Shown here: positions 32,192 through 41,308 of the stretch, one piece after another
How the letters are laid out: each line of letters starts with the position of its first letter
How positions within the stretch are numbered: position 1 is the stretch's first letter
Assembly (NCBI RefSeq): GCF_021602025.1
Contig: NZ_BQHW01000002.1
Location: forward strand, 186,001 to 250,000
Direction of reading: 5' to 3'
DNA: 64,000 nt
DNA from: Pseudomonas ceruminis
Lineage (GTDB): Bacteria > Pseudomonadota > Gammaproteobacteria > Pseudomonadales > Pseudomonadaceae
The notes under the pieces: model-generated
What the model saw: the letters and a program-made list of their open reading frames with translations, nothing else
Database searches by the model: none
Told to the model about the DNA's origin: nothing
Position numbers and translations under genes: made by a program

Positions 32192-33127
32192 ATGAAGCTA
32201 TCGATCACAACGGCCGCGTGTGCCGCGCTGCTCACCTTCGCCAGCGGCACCTGGGCCGCAGAGCCGGCAGCCTGTCAGACAGTACGCATGGGCGCGGTGA
32301 ACTGGACCGACGTGGTCGCCAGCAGCGCGGTGGCACAAGCCCTGCTGGACGGGTTGGGCTACAAGGTCAAGCAGACCAGCGCCTCACAGCAGATCATCCT
32401 CGCCGGCATGGCCGAGAAGCGCCTCGATGTGTTCCTTGGCTACTGGCAACCGACCATGCAGGCCGTGGCCCAGCCCTACCTGGACAAACAGCAGATCGAG
32501 GTCATCAGCCCCGCGACCTTGGGTGATGCGCAGTCTACCTACGCGGTGCCCGCCTACGCCTCTGAGGGCGGCTTGAAAACCTTCGCCGACATTGCCCGCT
32601 TTCGCGACAAGCTCAACAACCGGATCTACCTGATCGAGCCGGGCAGCGGCGCCAATCGCATCACCGCGCAGATGATTGCCGATAACACGTTCGGCCTGCA
32701 GGGCTTCCAGGCGGTGGAGTCCAGCGAGGCAGGCATGCTCACCGCGGTGAAGCGCGCCATCAAGCGCGAGCAGTGGGTGGTATTCGCTGGCTGGAAGCCT
32801 CACCCGATGAACCTGCAGATCGACATGAAGTACCTCTCTGGCAGCGACGGCGTGTTCGGCCCGGACGAAGGTGCCGCCACGGTTTCCATCATGACCGCTG
32901 CCGGCTACCAGCAGCAGTGCGCAAATGTCGCCACGCTGTTGCACAATCTGCGGTTCAACAGCCTGCAAGTGAGCCAGGTGATGGCGCCAATCCTCGAGCG
33001 CAAGCCGCCGCTGGACGCCGCACGAGCGTGGCTCAAGGCCCACCCCGAGCAGGTCAGCGCCTGGCTCGCCGGGGTGACCCGCTTCGACGGCCAGCCGGCC
33101 GATGCCGCGCAGCTGGCCCTAAAGTGA
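32192..33127 (+). CDS. Choline/betaine-type ABC substrate-binding protein (ChoX/BetX/CaiX-like)
   Basis: 311 aa. Signal peptide about 1-23. The OpuAC/ChoX fold is clear: MGAVNWTDVVASSAVAQALL, KRLDVFLGYWQPTMQ, IYLIEPGSGANRIT, EQWVVFAGWKPHPMNLQID and YLSGSDGVFGPDEGAATV. Trp and Tyr residues in these motifs form the aromatic box that holds trimethylammonium groups. GAGGGAATAAGTC precedes the ATG. No permease or ATPase is adjacent; Pseudomonas uses such orphan binding proteins with one shared quaternary-amine transporter. Confidence 0.87.
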   Translation: MKLSITTAACAALLTFASGTWAAEPAACQTVRMGAVNWTDVVASSAVAQALLDGLGYKVKQTSASQQIILAGMAEKRLDVFLGYWQPTMQAVAQPYLDKQQIEVISPATLGDAQSTYAVPAYASEGGLKTFADIARFRDKLNNRIYLIEPGSGANRITAQMIADNTFGLQGFQAVESSEAGMLTAVKRAIKREQWVVFAGWKPHPMNLQIDMKYLSGSDGVFGPDEGAATVSIMTAAGYQQQCANVATLLHNLRFNSLQVSQVMAPILERKPPLDAARAWLKAHPEQVSAWLAGVTRFDGQPADAAQLALK

Positions 33128-33194
33128 CGCAATGCCCCCTTCCTGCGTGGCCCGCCGCGCAGGGCATTCAGATGCCAGCAGCCAGGAAACCAAC

Positions 33195-34136
33195 GTGAAC
33201 CCCGAAGCCATGGTCACCTATCCACTGTCTGCCGGCATGGCAGCCTTCGTCGAACGCACCCGCGCGTTCAGTACGGCCGACCCGTCCCTGGATGCGCAGC
33301 GTGCGGCCTACGCGCGCATGGCGGCAGCGTTCACCCCGGCATGCCCACCAGCGCTTGAGGTCCGGGACCTGGCCCTGGCCGGGCTCACGCCACTGCGCCT
33401 GTTCTATCCTGCCCGCTCAGCACCGGCCAGCGGCTGGCCCGCGGTGCTGTTCCTGCACGGCGGCGGCTGGATGCTCGGAGGGTTGGATTCGCACCGTTTC
33501 TTCTGCGCCGAGTTGGCCGCGCACTTGGGCCTGCTGGTGGTGGCGGTGGATTATCGCCTCGCGCCGGAACACCCCTTCCCCGCGGCGCTGCAGGACAGCC
33601 TGGCCGCCTGGCGTGCAGTGCGCGACGGGGCGTTAGGCACGCCCATCGACCGCACACGCCTGGCGGTGGTGGGCGACAGCGCCGGTGGTAACCTGGCTGC
33701 AGCGCTGTGCCTGGCATTGCGCGATGCTGGCGAGGCACAGCCACGGGTACAGGCGTTGATCTACCCGGCCCTGGGCAACGACACCACCGCTTCACGGCGC
33801 GACTGCGCCGATGCCCCGCTGCTGTCCACTCAGGACCTGCTGGCGTGCCTGGACGCCTATCTGCCTGAACCCGCCCAGCAGCGCGATCCACTGGCCCTGC
33901 CGCTGTATGCCGACCCGCTTGCCGGCCTGGCTCCGGCGTTCATCGGCGTCGCCGAGTTCGACCCGCTGCGCGATGACGGCCTGCACTACGCCCAACGGCT
34001 GCGCCACGCTGGCGTGCCGGTGGATTACTTCCCGGGCCAGGGGCTGGTCCATGGGTGCCTGCGGGCGCGAGCCTTGCCCGAGGTCGAGCGGCTGTACGCG
34101 GCGCTGTTCAAGTCGCTGGCACAGCGCCTGGCATAG
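33195..34136 (+). CDS. Alpha/beta hydrolase, HSL-type carboxylesterase
   Basis: 313 aa from a GTG at 33195, chosen because AGGA lies 7 bases upstream; the longer frame lacks an RBS. HSL-family motifs: oxyanion HGGGW, nucleophile GDSAGGN, acid EFDPLRDD, His in GLVHGCLR. Cytoplasmic. It follows the choline-type binding protein on the same strand, so it may release a quaternary-amine alcohol from an ester (inference). It is convergent with the BetI-like regulator. Confidence 0.85.
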   Translation: MNPEAMVTYPLSAGMAAFVERTRAFSTADPSLDAQRAAYARMAAAFTPACPPALEVRDLALAGLTPLRLFYPARSAPASGWPAVLFLHGGGWMLGGLDSHRFFCAELAAHLGLLVVAVDYRLAPEHPFPAALQDSLAAWRAVRDGALGTPIDRTRLAVVGDSAGGNLAAALCLALRDAGEAQPRVQALIYPALGNDTTASRRDCADAPLLSTQDLLACLDAYLPEPAQQRDPLALPLYADPLAGLAPAFIGVAEFDPLRDDGLHYAQRLRHAGVPVDYFPGQGLVHGCLRARALPEVERLYAALFKSLAQRLA

Positions 34137-34224
34137 GCTGATTGCCAAACCGTCGCGCTATACCCTGATCGGCGCCTTTTCGGGAAGCAGCTCAGCGATG
34201 GCGAATGCGTGCGCCGGTCGCGGG

Positions 34225-34863
34225 TCACGCCGTGGCGGTTTGCAGGAACATCTGCGCGGTCATGATGCAGCACTTTTCCGCCTTCTTCGCGCTGAAGGCC
34301 TTATGGTCCAAGGCCCACTCCAGCCAGAAGCCGTCGATCAGGGCAGTGATGGTCAAGGCCGCCGCCTTGGCATCGATCACCACGGCGCGCTCGGCGGCGA
34401 TTTCCTTGAACACCCCCTCCACTTCCTTGCGGTAATCGCTGTAGAGCTTTTTGTTCAGCGCCCGCAGCTCGTCGGACGACACTGCCGCGCCCCAGAAGCC
34501 CAGCCAGGTGGTGAGGATGAATTCGTTGAAGATCTTGCCGCGAAAGGAGGAACGGATGATCGCCAACAGCCGGTCTTCGGCCGAGCCGCCCTTGGTCTCG
34601 ATGAACTTGCGGGTTTCTTCGCGCAGTTGGTTGGTGAGCTCCTGATACGTCGAGAGCATCAGTTCATCCTTGCCGGAGAAGTGATGCCCGATCAGGCCAA
34701 CCGAAATGCCGGCTTCTGCGCAAATCCGCTCTACCGTGCTGCCGGCATGGCCATAGCGCGTGATGCAGCGCATGGTCGCCTCGACGATCGCCTTGCGCCG
34801 CGCCTCGGGGTCGATACGCGTCCGACGTTTCTTGGTTTCAGGCGGGTGAGCGTCGCTATTCAT
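34225..34863 (-). CDS. BetI-like TetR-family repressor
   Basis: 212 aa. TetR HTH (RRKAIVEATMRCITRYGHAG, STVERICAEAGISVGLIGHHF) and a BetI-type C-terminal part (FRGKIFNEFILTTWLGFWGAA, ALIDGFWLEWALDHKAFS). BetI represses choline oxidation genes and responds to choline. Here it is the most likely controller of the flanking quaternary-amine genes; the GTTAAC palindrome at 42458 and AT-rich sites upstream of 40151 are candidate targets. Confidence 0.82.
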   Translation of the reverse strand: MNSDAHPPETKKRRTRIDPEARRKAIVEATMRCITRYGHAGSTVERICAEAGISVGLIGHHFSGKDELMLSTYQELTNQLREETRKFIETKGGSAEDRLLAIIRSSFRGKIFNEFILTTWLGFWGAAVSSDELRALNKKLYSDYRKEVEGVFKEIAAERAVVIDAKAAALTITALIDGFWLEWALDHKAFSAKKAEKCCIMTAQMFLQTATA

Positions 34864-34895
34864 ACATCCATTCTCGAAAGCAGGTGAAGGGGCAT

Positions 34896-35891
34896 TCAGA
34901 GGGCGGTCAACACCAGCACCAGCTGGGACGGTTTGCCAGCGCCCTGTTCGCGGTACAGCTTGGCCTTGAGCACCGCAGCGAGTGGCGGCGCCTCTGGGCG
35001 AGGCAGCGTGACCCGGTGCTCGACGATGCCCTGCGGCGCCTGGAGGATAGCGCTCAACAGCTGAGGCCCGTCGTCGAACAGGGTGTGCAGAGGGGTGCTC
35101 GCCAATTGCTCGATGCCCTGGCCGGTAAGCCGGGTGAAGGCGTCGTTAACCATCAGCCAACGGCCTTCCAGGTCGACGAAGGCCATGGCGTCATTGGCCA
35201 GTTCGAAGACCGCCCGCAACCGCTCTTCGCTCTCGCGCAGTGTTTGTTCGGCGATTTTGCGAGCGGTGGTGTCCATACTGATGCCGATCATTTTCAGCGC
35301 CCTGCCCTGGTCATCGAGCAACGGCGTCGCCCGCGACGAGATCCAGCGGATTTCACCGGTGCGGGTCTGCATGCGGAAATCGGTATCACAGGGTTGGCCG
35401 GTGCGGATCGACTCATCGAACACCGCTTGCAGCGGCGTCACGTCCTGCGGCGGGATGTGGCTCCAGAAGTCTTCATTGTGCTTGACGGGCCAGCCGTAGA
35501 CGCTCTCGACGTTGCTGGAGTAGGTCACCTCGTCGGTGAGCAGGTTCCACTCCCAGGTCACGATACGAGCATTTTCCTGGGCCAGCTTCATGCGGGCCTC
35601 GCTCTCCATGATCTGCGCGGTGTGTTTGCGCCGCACATCGGTCATGGGCAGTGATTGCGGCGCCTGGCCCTGCGCTTCCTGCTGGGCCTGTTCGCCATAA
35701 CGCAACCAGATCCAGTTGACCCCCAGCAGCGTGGCCAGTTTGCGCAGCAGCTCGAAATCGATTTCGCCTCCGCGCGTCCACTTGTGCACGGCGGTGCGCG
35801 ACACCCCAAGGGTGTCGGCAACGCTTTGCAGTGTCAGCTTGCGAAGCTCCAGAAGCTCCTTGAGGCGAAACGCAAAACTGTCATCACTCAT
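34896..35891 (-). CDS. Xre-type HTH regulator with two PAS domains
   Basis: 331 aa. N-terminal Cro/CI-type HTH about 8-62 (LTLQSVADTLGVSRTAVHKW, ELLRKLATLLGVNWIWLRYG), a linker coiled coil, a PAS-PAC module about 105-215 (TWEWNLLTDEVTYSSNVESV, FRMQTRTGEIRWISSRATPL, KMIGISMDTTARKIAEQ) and a second PAS about 225-330 (AVFELANDAMAFVDLEGRWL). It has no kinase or GGDEF domain, so ligand or redox sensing in PAS is coupled directly to DNA binding. Possibly a second regulator of the catabolic island. This domain order is uncommon. Confidence 0.8.
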   Translation of the reverse strand: MSDDSFAFRLKELLELRKLTLQSVADTLGVSRTAVHKWTRGGEIDFELLRKLATLLGVNWIWLRYGEQAQQEAQGQAPQSLPMTDVRRKHTAQIMESEARMKLAQENARIVTWEWNLLTDEVTYSSNVESVYGWPVKHNEDFWSHIPPQDVTPLQAVFDESIRTGQPCDTDFRMQTRTGEIRWISSRATPLLDDQGRALKMIGISMDTTARKIAEQTLRESEERLRAVFELANDAMAFVDLEGRWLMVNDAFTRLTGQGIEQLASTPLHTLFDDGPQLLSAILQAPQGIVEHRVTLPRPEAPPLAAVLKAKLYREQGAGKPSQLVLVLTAL

Positions 35892-35961
35892 CTAACCGCT
35901 CGAACAATCCATGAAGAGCGGCCAATTTAGCAACTTATCGACATACAGCGCACTACTCTCT

Positions 35962-37404
35962 TCACACCCCGTTCTCCAGGCCGCGGTCCAGCAGCGGCAC
36001 TTGGGTCAGTTCCGCCTGGATATCCTGCGAGCGACACAGCCAGCCATAGACCAGCGCCGAAACAATCAGGCCGACGACCATGCTGATATCGGCACCGTCC
36101 AGTTGCTGGGCGACGTAGCCGGTATAAAGCCCGGTGTTGGAGAACGGCAGCATGGCCACGAAGCCTGCGAAGTATGCCCCTATGCCGCGCAGGTTCCATT
36201 TGCCATAGATGCCGTTGGGTTTGAAGATCTCCTTGATGGAAAACTGACCGTGGCGGACCTTGTAGAAGTCGACCAGGTTGATGGCCGTCCACGGTGTGAA
36301 CAGGTACAGGAGGATCGCCAGGAAGTCGCCGAAGTCCTTGACGAAGTTGTCCGAGGCGGTCATGGCGATCAAGATGGCGGTACCGCCGACGATCAGCATG
36401 GCCACTACCCGCTTGAGCAAGGTAGAGGTCTGGCTCTTGATCGTGTCGGCAATACTCAGCAGGGTAATCGACGCACCATAGAAGTTCTGCGCCGCGCTGG
36501 TCAGCAAGCTGAGCACCGCCAGGATCAACAGCACCTCACCAAAGCCACTGAACAGCAGATTACCCAGCATCACCAGCCCCTTGGCGAGATTTTGCCCTGG
36601 GCTCATGGCGGCCGCCAACGCGCCGATCAGCATCATCCACACACCGCCGATCATGGCGCCCAGGTAGGTCCACCAGAACGAGGAGCGCACGCTGACATTG
36701 GGCGGCAGGTAGCGCGAGTAGTCGGAGACATAGATCGCCCAGCTCAACTGATAGGCCGCTGCCACGAAGAACTGCGCAAGGAACGGCGTGGCCTTGAACC
36801 CGGACACCGTCAACTGGTCAGCCGGCAGCTTGACGAACATGAACAGCCCGACGGTGAACACCAGCATCACCCCGATCAACACGAACGCCAGCACCCGCTG
36901 AACCTTGTGGAAGGTATTGTAGCCAGCGATGGCCATGATGATCGCAAGCAGGGAGAATGCGATCGCCGAGCCGCTTTCAGGCGCGTTGAACAGTTCATGC
37001 AGGGTCTGCCCCACCAGTACCTGGTTGAACGCGTTGTAACCGACGTAGGTGGCGATGGCAACGACGTACACCAGCAAGGCGCCGAGGTAGCCGAACTGGG
37101 GCCTGGACTGGATCAGCTGCGGCAGCCCCATTTGCGGCCCCTGGGTGGAATGCCCGGCCATGAACAACGTGCCGAATGCACAGCCCAGAAAGATCGCGAC
37201 GGCGGACCAGAACAGGTTGGCGCCCATGCCGACACCGATGATACCGACCGCCAGGGTGGTCAGGTGCGCCTCACCACAGAACCAGATTGGCCACAGGTGC
37301 CAGGCCTTGCCATGCCGCTCAGCCAGCGGCACGTAGTCGATGGAGCGGGTTTCAAGATTGATGCGCCCTTTGGACGCGGAGTCACGGGGAGATGACATGG
37401 TCAT
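35962..37404 (-). CDS. NCS1-family permease (cytosine/purine/allantoin type)
   Basis: 480 aa, about 12 membrane segments. NCS1 features: the N-terminal TRSIDYVPLAERHGKAWHLW, GAHSTQGP-like AGHSTQGPQMGLPQLIQSRP, and SWAIYVSDYSRYLP. Met at 37404 or 37398 could start it; AAGG lies 4 or 10 bases upstream. The family imports nucleobases, hydantoins, allantoin and related N-compounds; which one is unclear. It is placed after the alcohol and aldehyde dehydrogenase genes on the same strand, so its substrate is probably the compound this island degrades. Confidence 0.82.
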   Translation of the reverse strand: MTMSSPRDSASKGRINLETRSIDYVPLAERHGKAWHLWPIWFCGEAHLTTLAVGIIGVGMGANLFWSAVAIFLGCAFGTLFMAGHSTQGPQMGLPQLIQSRPQFGYLGALLVYVVAIATYVGYNAFNQVLVGQTLHELFNAPESGSAIAFSLLAIIMAIAGYNTFHKVQRVLAFVLIGVMLVFTVGLFMFVKLPADQLTVSGFKATPFLAQFFVAAAYQLSWAIYVSDYSRYLPPNVSVRSSFWWTYLGAMIGGVWMMLIGALAAAMSPGQNLAKGLVMLGNLLFSGFGEVLLILAVLSLLTSAAQNFYGASITLLSIADTIKSQTSTLLKRVVAMLIVGGTAILIAMTASDNFVKDFGDFLAILLYLFTPWTAINLVDFYKVRHGQFSIKEIFKPNGIYGKWNLRGIGAYFAGFVAMLPFSNTGLYTGYVAQQLDGADISMVVGLIVSALVYGWLCRSQDIQAELTQVPLLDRGLENGV

Positions 37405-37459
37405 TGCACCTTTTTTTATTGGTTTAGGTAGCACGTTGCAAAGGCAGAGGGATCAACGG

Positions 37460-38644
37460 TCAATCACGGGCACGGTCGATGGCTTGAGTGAGCAAGGCCT
37501 CCAGTTGTTCAAGCGAGCTGTCGCAGGGGTTAGTGGCGCGCGCCGGGTCTGCCAAGGCTTTGCGCGCGATGACAGGTACGTCCACGTGCTGTACGCCCAG
37601 GGCCGAAAGGGATTTGGGGATGTTGAGGCTATCGAGCTTCTGGCATATGGCGGCATAGAAGGTTTCGAAACCGCTGTCGGGCAGGTCCAGCGCTTGCGAC
37701 ACAGGCTTCAGGCGCGCGCTGATGGCCTGCTGATTGAAGCGCAAGACCACCGGCAGGATGATCGCGTTGGTCAGGCCATGGTGGGTGTTGTAGGTGGCGC
37801 CGACCATGTGGCTCAGCGCATGCACCAACCCCAGCCCCTTGAGGAAGGCTACGCCAGCCAGGCACGAGCCGATCAGCATCTTGCCACGGGCCTCGAGGTT
37901 GCGGCCGTCATGCACGGCGGTGTCGATGGCGTTCCACAGCAGGTCCAGCGCTTGTAGCGCCGCGCCATCGCTCAGCGGGTTGAAGCTGGGCACGAAGTAC
38001 GCTTCCAGGGCATGGATGATCGCATCGAAGCCGGTCCAGGCAGTCAGGTTGGCCGGCAGGCTCTGGGTCAGTTCAGGGTCGAGAATGACCGCTGCGGGAC
38101 GGGCGTGAGGGTGCCAGACGCAACCTTTGATGCCACGGCGGGTGTCGGTCACCATGGCGGTGCTTTCGGTTTCGGCACCTGTGCCCGCAGTGGTCGGGAT
38201 GCTGATCACCGGCGGGAAGTCGGCCGCCACGAAACCTGCAGGCACAGGTTTGTCGAAGTCGAATGCCCACACGTTGCAGCGTTGCTGGCGAGCGATCAGG
38301 GCAATCGCCTTGGCGCCGTCCAGCCCGCTGCCGCCGCCCAGGGCGATCACGCCATCGGCTTCCCAGGCGCGATACGCTTGGGCCCCTTCGAGCACCGAGG
38401 TGTCGGTGGGGTTGGGTTCGATGCCACCGAACAACCCACAGGCCAAACCGGCGGCGTTCAGGTTTTGCTGCAGTTCTGCCACGAATGGCAGGTTGAGCGA
38501 GCCTTGGTCGGTAACGATGAATGGCCGCTGGATGTTGAAACGCCGGCACAGTTCGACCAACTTGGCGCGCGCGCCCGGGCCGTATTCAATGGGCAGTGGC
38601 ACAGTCCACTGTTGGGGGTTCAAGGCTGAAAGCGTGTTTTCCAC
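37460..38644 (-). CDS. Iron-containing (group III) alcohol dehydrogenase
   Basis: 394 aa from a GTG at 38644, 8 bases after GAGG. NAD-binding GGGSGLDGAKAIAL, the PTTAGTGAETESTA loop and the metal-ligand region (DAIIHALEAYF, ALSHMVGATYNTHHGLTNAI with several His) fit Fe-dependent ADHs. It would oxidise an alcohol to the aldehyde used by the ALDH gene just upstream (10-base gap), or do the reverse. Confidence 0.87.
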   Translation of the reverse strand: MENTLSALNPQQWTVPLPIEYGPGARAKLVELCRRFNIQRPFIVTDQGSLNLPFVAELQQNLNAAGLACGLFGGIEPNPTDTSVLEGAQAYRAWEADGVIALGGGSGLDGAKAIALIARQQRCNVWAFDFDKPVPAGFVAADFPPVISIPTTAGTGAETESTAMVTDTRRGIKGCVWHPHARPAAVILDPELTQSLPANLTAWTGFDAIIHALEAYFVPSFNPLSDGAALQALDLLWNAIDTAVHDGRNLEARGKMLIGSCLAGVAFLKGLGLVHALSHMVGATYNTHHGLTNAIILPVVLRFNQQAISARLKPVSQALDLPDSGFETFYAAICQKLDSLNIPKSLSALGVQHVDVPVIARKALADPARATNPCDSSLEQLEALLTQAIDRARD

Positions 38645-38654
38645 AGGGGCCACC

Positions 38655-40151
38655 TCAATTGCAACGAATAATGGTTGATTTCAACTCGGTGTACTTGCTC
38701 AGTGCATGGGCGGAGTTGTCCCGACCGTTGCCGGACTCCTTGTAGCCACCGAAGGGGAAGTTCATGTCCACCAGCTCGTCGTAGCAATTGACCCAGACCG
38801 TCCCGGCACGCAGTTGGCGGGTGGCACGGTGAACGGTGCCGATGTCGCTGGACCACACAGCGGCGGCCAGGCCGTATTCGGTCTGGTTGGCGATCGCGAT
38901 GGCTTCGTCCAGGGTGTCGAACGGCACGATCACCAGCACCGGGCCGAAGATCTCTTCATTGGCGATACGCACGTTCGCATCCTCGGCCAGGAAGATGGTG
39001 GGCTCCAGGTAGAACCCGCCCGGGACCACCGTGGCGGGTTGGCCCCCGCACAGCAATTGCGCCTGCTGCTTGCCCAGGTCGATATAACTGCAGACGCGCT
39101 CGAATTGCGCGGCATCGATAATGGCGCCGTTCACCGTGGCAGGGTCCAACGGGTGGCCGGGTCGATAACCTCGGGTTACCTCCAGCAACTGCTCGATCAG
39201 GGCGTCGGCAATCGGGCGCTGTACCAGCAGGCGTGAACCCGCGCTGCACACCTGGCCCATGTTGAGAAAGATGGCCGCGGCAGCCGAGCGGGCGGCCTGC
39301 GCGATGTCCGGGCAGTCTGCCATGACGATGTTGGCCGACTTGCCGCCCAGCTCCAGCCAGACGCGCTTGAGGTTGGAAGCGGCGGCGTTCTTGGCGATCT
39401 CGCGCCCTACTTTGCCGGACCCGGTAAAGGCGATGCAGTCGACCTCAGGGTGCAGGCTCAGCGCACGGCCAGTCTCGCCATCACCGGGGACCACATTGAA
39501 CACGCCGGCAGGGATGCCCGCCTGCAAGGCCAGGCCCGCGATACGCAAGGCGGTCAGTGGAGACTTTTCGGACGGTTTGAGCACCACGCTGTTGCCAGTC
39601 GCCAAGGCGGGGGCAAACTTCCAGGCAGCCATCAACAGGGGGTAGTTCCACGGCACGACGGCGGCGACAACGCCCAGGGCCTGATGGGTAACGGTGCCAA
39701 AAAAGGCAGGGTCGGTGGCCGGCACTTCACCGTGCACCTTGTCGATCAGTTCAGCAAACCAGCGCAGACAGTAGACGGTACCTGGCAGGTCACCTGCCGT
39801 GGTGTCGCCGATCGGCTTGCCACTGTCCAGCGACTCAAGCAACGCCAGTTCCTGGGAATGGGCTTCAAGCAGCTCAGCCCACCGCAGCAGTATGGCCTTG
39901 CGCGCCTGGGCGGAGAGGCCCGACCAGACACCCGCTGCAAAAGCCTCTCGAGCAGCCTGCACCGCCCGGTCTACATCGGCACTTGCACACTGCGCAACGG
40001 CGGCCAGTGGCCGGCCATCAATTGGGCTGTATGAACCGAACGTAGCACCGTTGGCGGCGTCGACGTAAGCGCCGTCGATAAACGCTCGCCCCTCGATCTG
40101 TAAGGTTTCACATTTATCAAGCCAATAGGCCTGGCCTTGGGAGTGGAGCAC
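38655..40151 (-). CDS. NAD(P)+-dependent aldehyde dehydrogenase (BetB/PuuC-like)
   Basis: 498 aa starting at a GTG with GAGG 7 bases upstream; an overlapping ATG is in another frame. Catalytic Cys in NMGQVCSAGSR, Glu in LELGGKSANIV, Asn in VPWNYPLLMAAWK. Similar in order and length to betaine-aldehyde and gamma-glutamyl-aminobutyraldehyde dehydrogenases. It forms a unit with the Fe-ADH. It has its own AT-rich upstream region, separated from the oxygenase operon by a terminator at 40253. Confidence 0.9.
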   Translation of the reverse strand: MLHSQGQAYWLDKCETLQIEGRAFIDGAYVDAANGATFGSYSPIDGRPLAAVAQCASADVDRAVQAAREAFAAGVWSGLSAQARKAILLRWAELLEAHSQELALLESLDSGKPIGDTTAGDLPGTVYCLRWFAELIDKVHGEVPATDPAFFGTVTHQALGVVAAVVPWNYPLLMAAWKFAPALATGNSVVLKPSEKSPLTALRIAGLALQAGIPAGVFNVVPGDGETGRALSLHPEVDCIAFTGSGKVGREIAKNAAASNLKRVWLELGGKSANIVMADCPDIAQAARSAAAAIFLNMGQVCSAGSRLLVQRPIADALIEQLLEVTRGYRPGHPLDPATVNGAIIDAAQFERVCSYIDLGKQQAQLLCGGQPATVVPGGFYLEPTIFLAEDANVRIANEEIFGPVLVIVPFDTLDEAIAIANQTEYGLAAAVWSSDIGTVHRATRQLRAGTVWVNCYDELVDMNFPFGGYKESGNGRDNSAHALSKYTELKSTIIRCN

Positions 40152-40252
40152 TGCATCACCTCGTTTATTGTTTTTCAGGCTGAGGTGATGCTAGCCACTA
40201 ATGAAAATTCATTCAATAGAAATATTGCTCTTACTGAATTTTTATTCAATAA

Positions 40253-40276
40253 AAAAGCCAGCAAATGCTGGCTTTT
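40253..40276 (-). terminator. Rho-independent terminator of the oxygenase-reductase operon
   Basis: Perfect 10-bp stem AAAAGCCAGC/GCTGGCTTTT with a 4-base loop; on the minus strand it runs into a T-rich tract (TTTTTTATTG). It follows the reductase gene by about 60 bases. The AT-rich stretch at 40200-40252 just beyond it, with repeated ATTCAAT, is the probable promoter region of the aldehyde dehydrogenase. Confidence 0.85.
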
Positions 40277-40336
40277 CACGGCAGCAGAGCGTCAACCGAA
40301 ACGCCCCACCAGATGGCTTGTGTGCCAATTCGCGTG

Positions 40337-41308
40337 TCAGAGGTCCAATACCAGGGCGCTCCCTTTGGCGCGGGAAACGCAGATCAGCAGGCTCTTTTGC
40401 GCCGCTTTTTCCTCTTCGCTGTAATACTGGTCCCGGTGGTCGGCTTCACCCTCAAGAATGAACGTTTCACAGGTACCACACACCCCTTCCCGGCACAGGC
40501 ATTCGACCGTGGCCGCCTGGGCATTTTCAATCGCCTGGAGGATGCTCATACCCTCCTCCACCACCAGCTGACGACCGGATTTTGCCAGGGTCACGGTGAA
40601 GGCTCCGCCCTCGGGCGCGGCACTGGAAAACTGCTCCCAATGTACCCGTTCCGGCGCAATCCCCAGCGCCTGGGCACTGGCGATAACCGCATCGATCAGG
40701 GGCCGTGGGCCGCACACATAAGCGTGAGCGCCATCCTGCAGGCCACCGAGCAGTGCATTGAGGTCCAGCGAAGTGCCCGCGCTGTCGATGTAAAACCGGG
40801 TGTGGGCAGCGAAGGCCTCCTGGCGCAGTGTGTCCTGGAAGGCGCCGTGCTCGGGGGCCCTAAAGGCATAATGCAGCTCATACGCCGCGCCCTGGGCCTG
40901 CAACTCGTAGAGTTGCGACAGGAACGGTGTGATACCGATCCCGCCGGCAATCAACACATGCCGCTGCGCCGCGGCATCCAGTGCGAACAAATTGTTGGGG
41001 TGGGAAATCATCAACCGGGACCCGACCTGCACCTGCTGATGCATGAATGCCGAGCCGCCCTTGGACTGCTCCTCCAGGCGCACGCCAATCTGGTAGTGGC
41101 GTGTGTCGAACGGGTCGCTCATCAACGAATACGCGTTGCTGTACTGACGGCCGTCCTCGCCCTGCATCTGCACCAGAATGTGGCTGCCCCCGGTAAATGC
41201 CGGCAACGGTTCACCGTCCTCGCGGGCCAGGGTGAACCGTTTGATCAGCGGGGTAGCCTGCTCGACACCGACGACGGTGACAGGCAGAAACTCGTATTTA
41301 TTGGCCAT
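40337..41308 (-). CDS. Ferredoxin-NAD(P)H reductase partner of the Rieske oxygenase (CntB/GbcB/YeaX-like)
   Basis: 323 aa from the ATG at 41308, 6 bases after GAGG and overlapping the oxygenase end by 11 bases. Flavin-binding domain about 8-100 (RQYSNAYSLMSD), nucleotide-binding domain about 110-215 (VLIAGGIGITPFLSQL) and a C-terminal plant-type 2Fe-2S domain (ECLCREGVCGTCETFILEG plus a distal LLICV Cys). It moves electrons from NAD(P)H to the Rieske centre of the oxygenase. Confidence 0.9.
   Translation of the reverse strand: MANKYEFLPVTVVGVEQATPLIKRFTLAREDGEPLPAFTGGSHILVQMQGEDGRQYSNAYSLMSDPFDTRHYQIGVRLEEQSKGGSAFMHQQVQVGSRLMISHPNNLFALDAAAQRHVLIAGGIGITPFLSQLYELQAQGAAYELHYAFRAPEHGAFQDTLRQEAFAAHTRFYIDSAGTSLDLNALLGGLQDGAHAYVCGPRPLIDAVIASAQALGIAPERVHWEQFSSAAPEGGAFTVTLAKSGRQLVVEEGMSILQAIENAQAATVECLCREGVCGTCETFILEGEADHRDQYYSEEEKAAQKSLLICVSRAKGSALVLDL

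Noticed and set aside
35911-37395. 494-codon plus-strand open frame
   Set aside because: Antisense to the NCS1 permease; composition is shadow-like, and the NCS1 protein is unmistakable.
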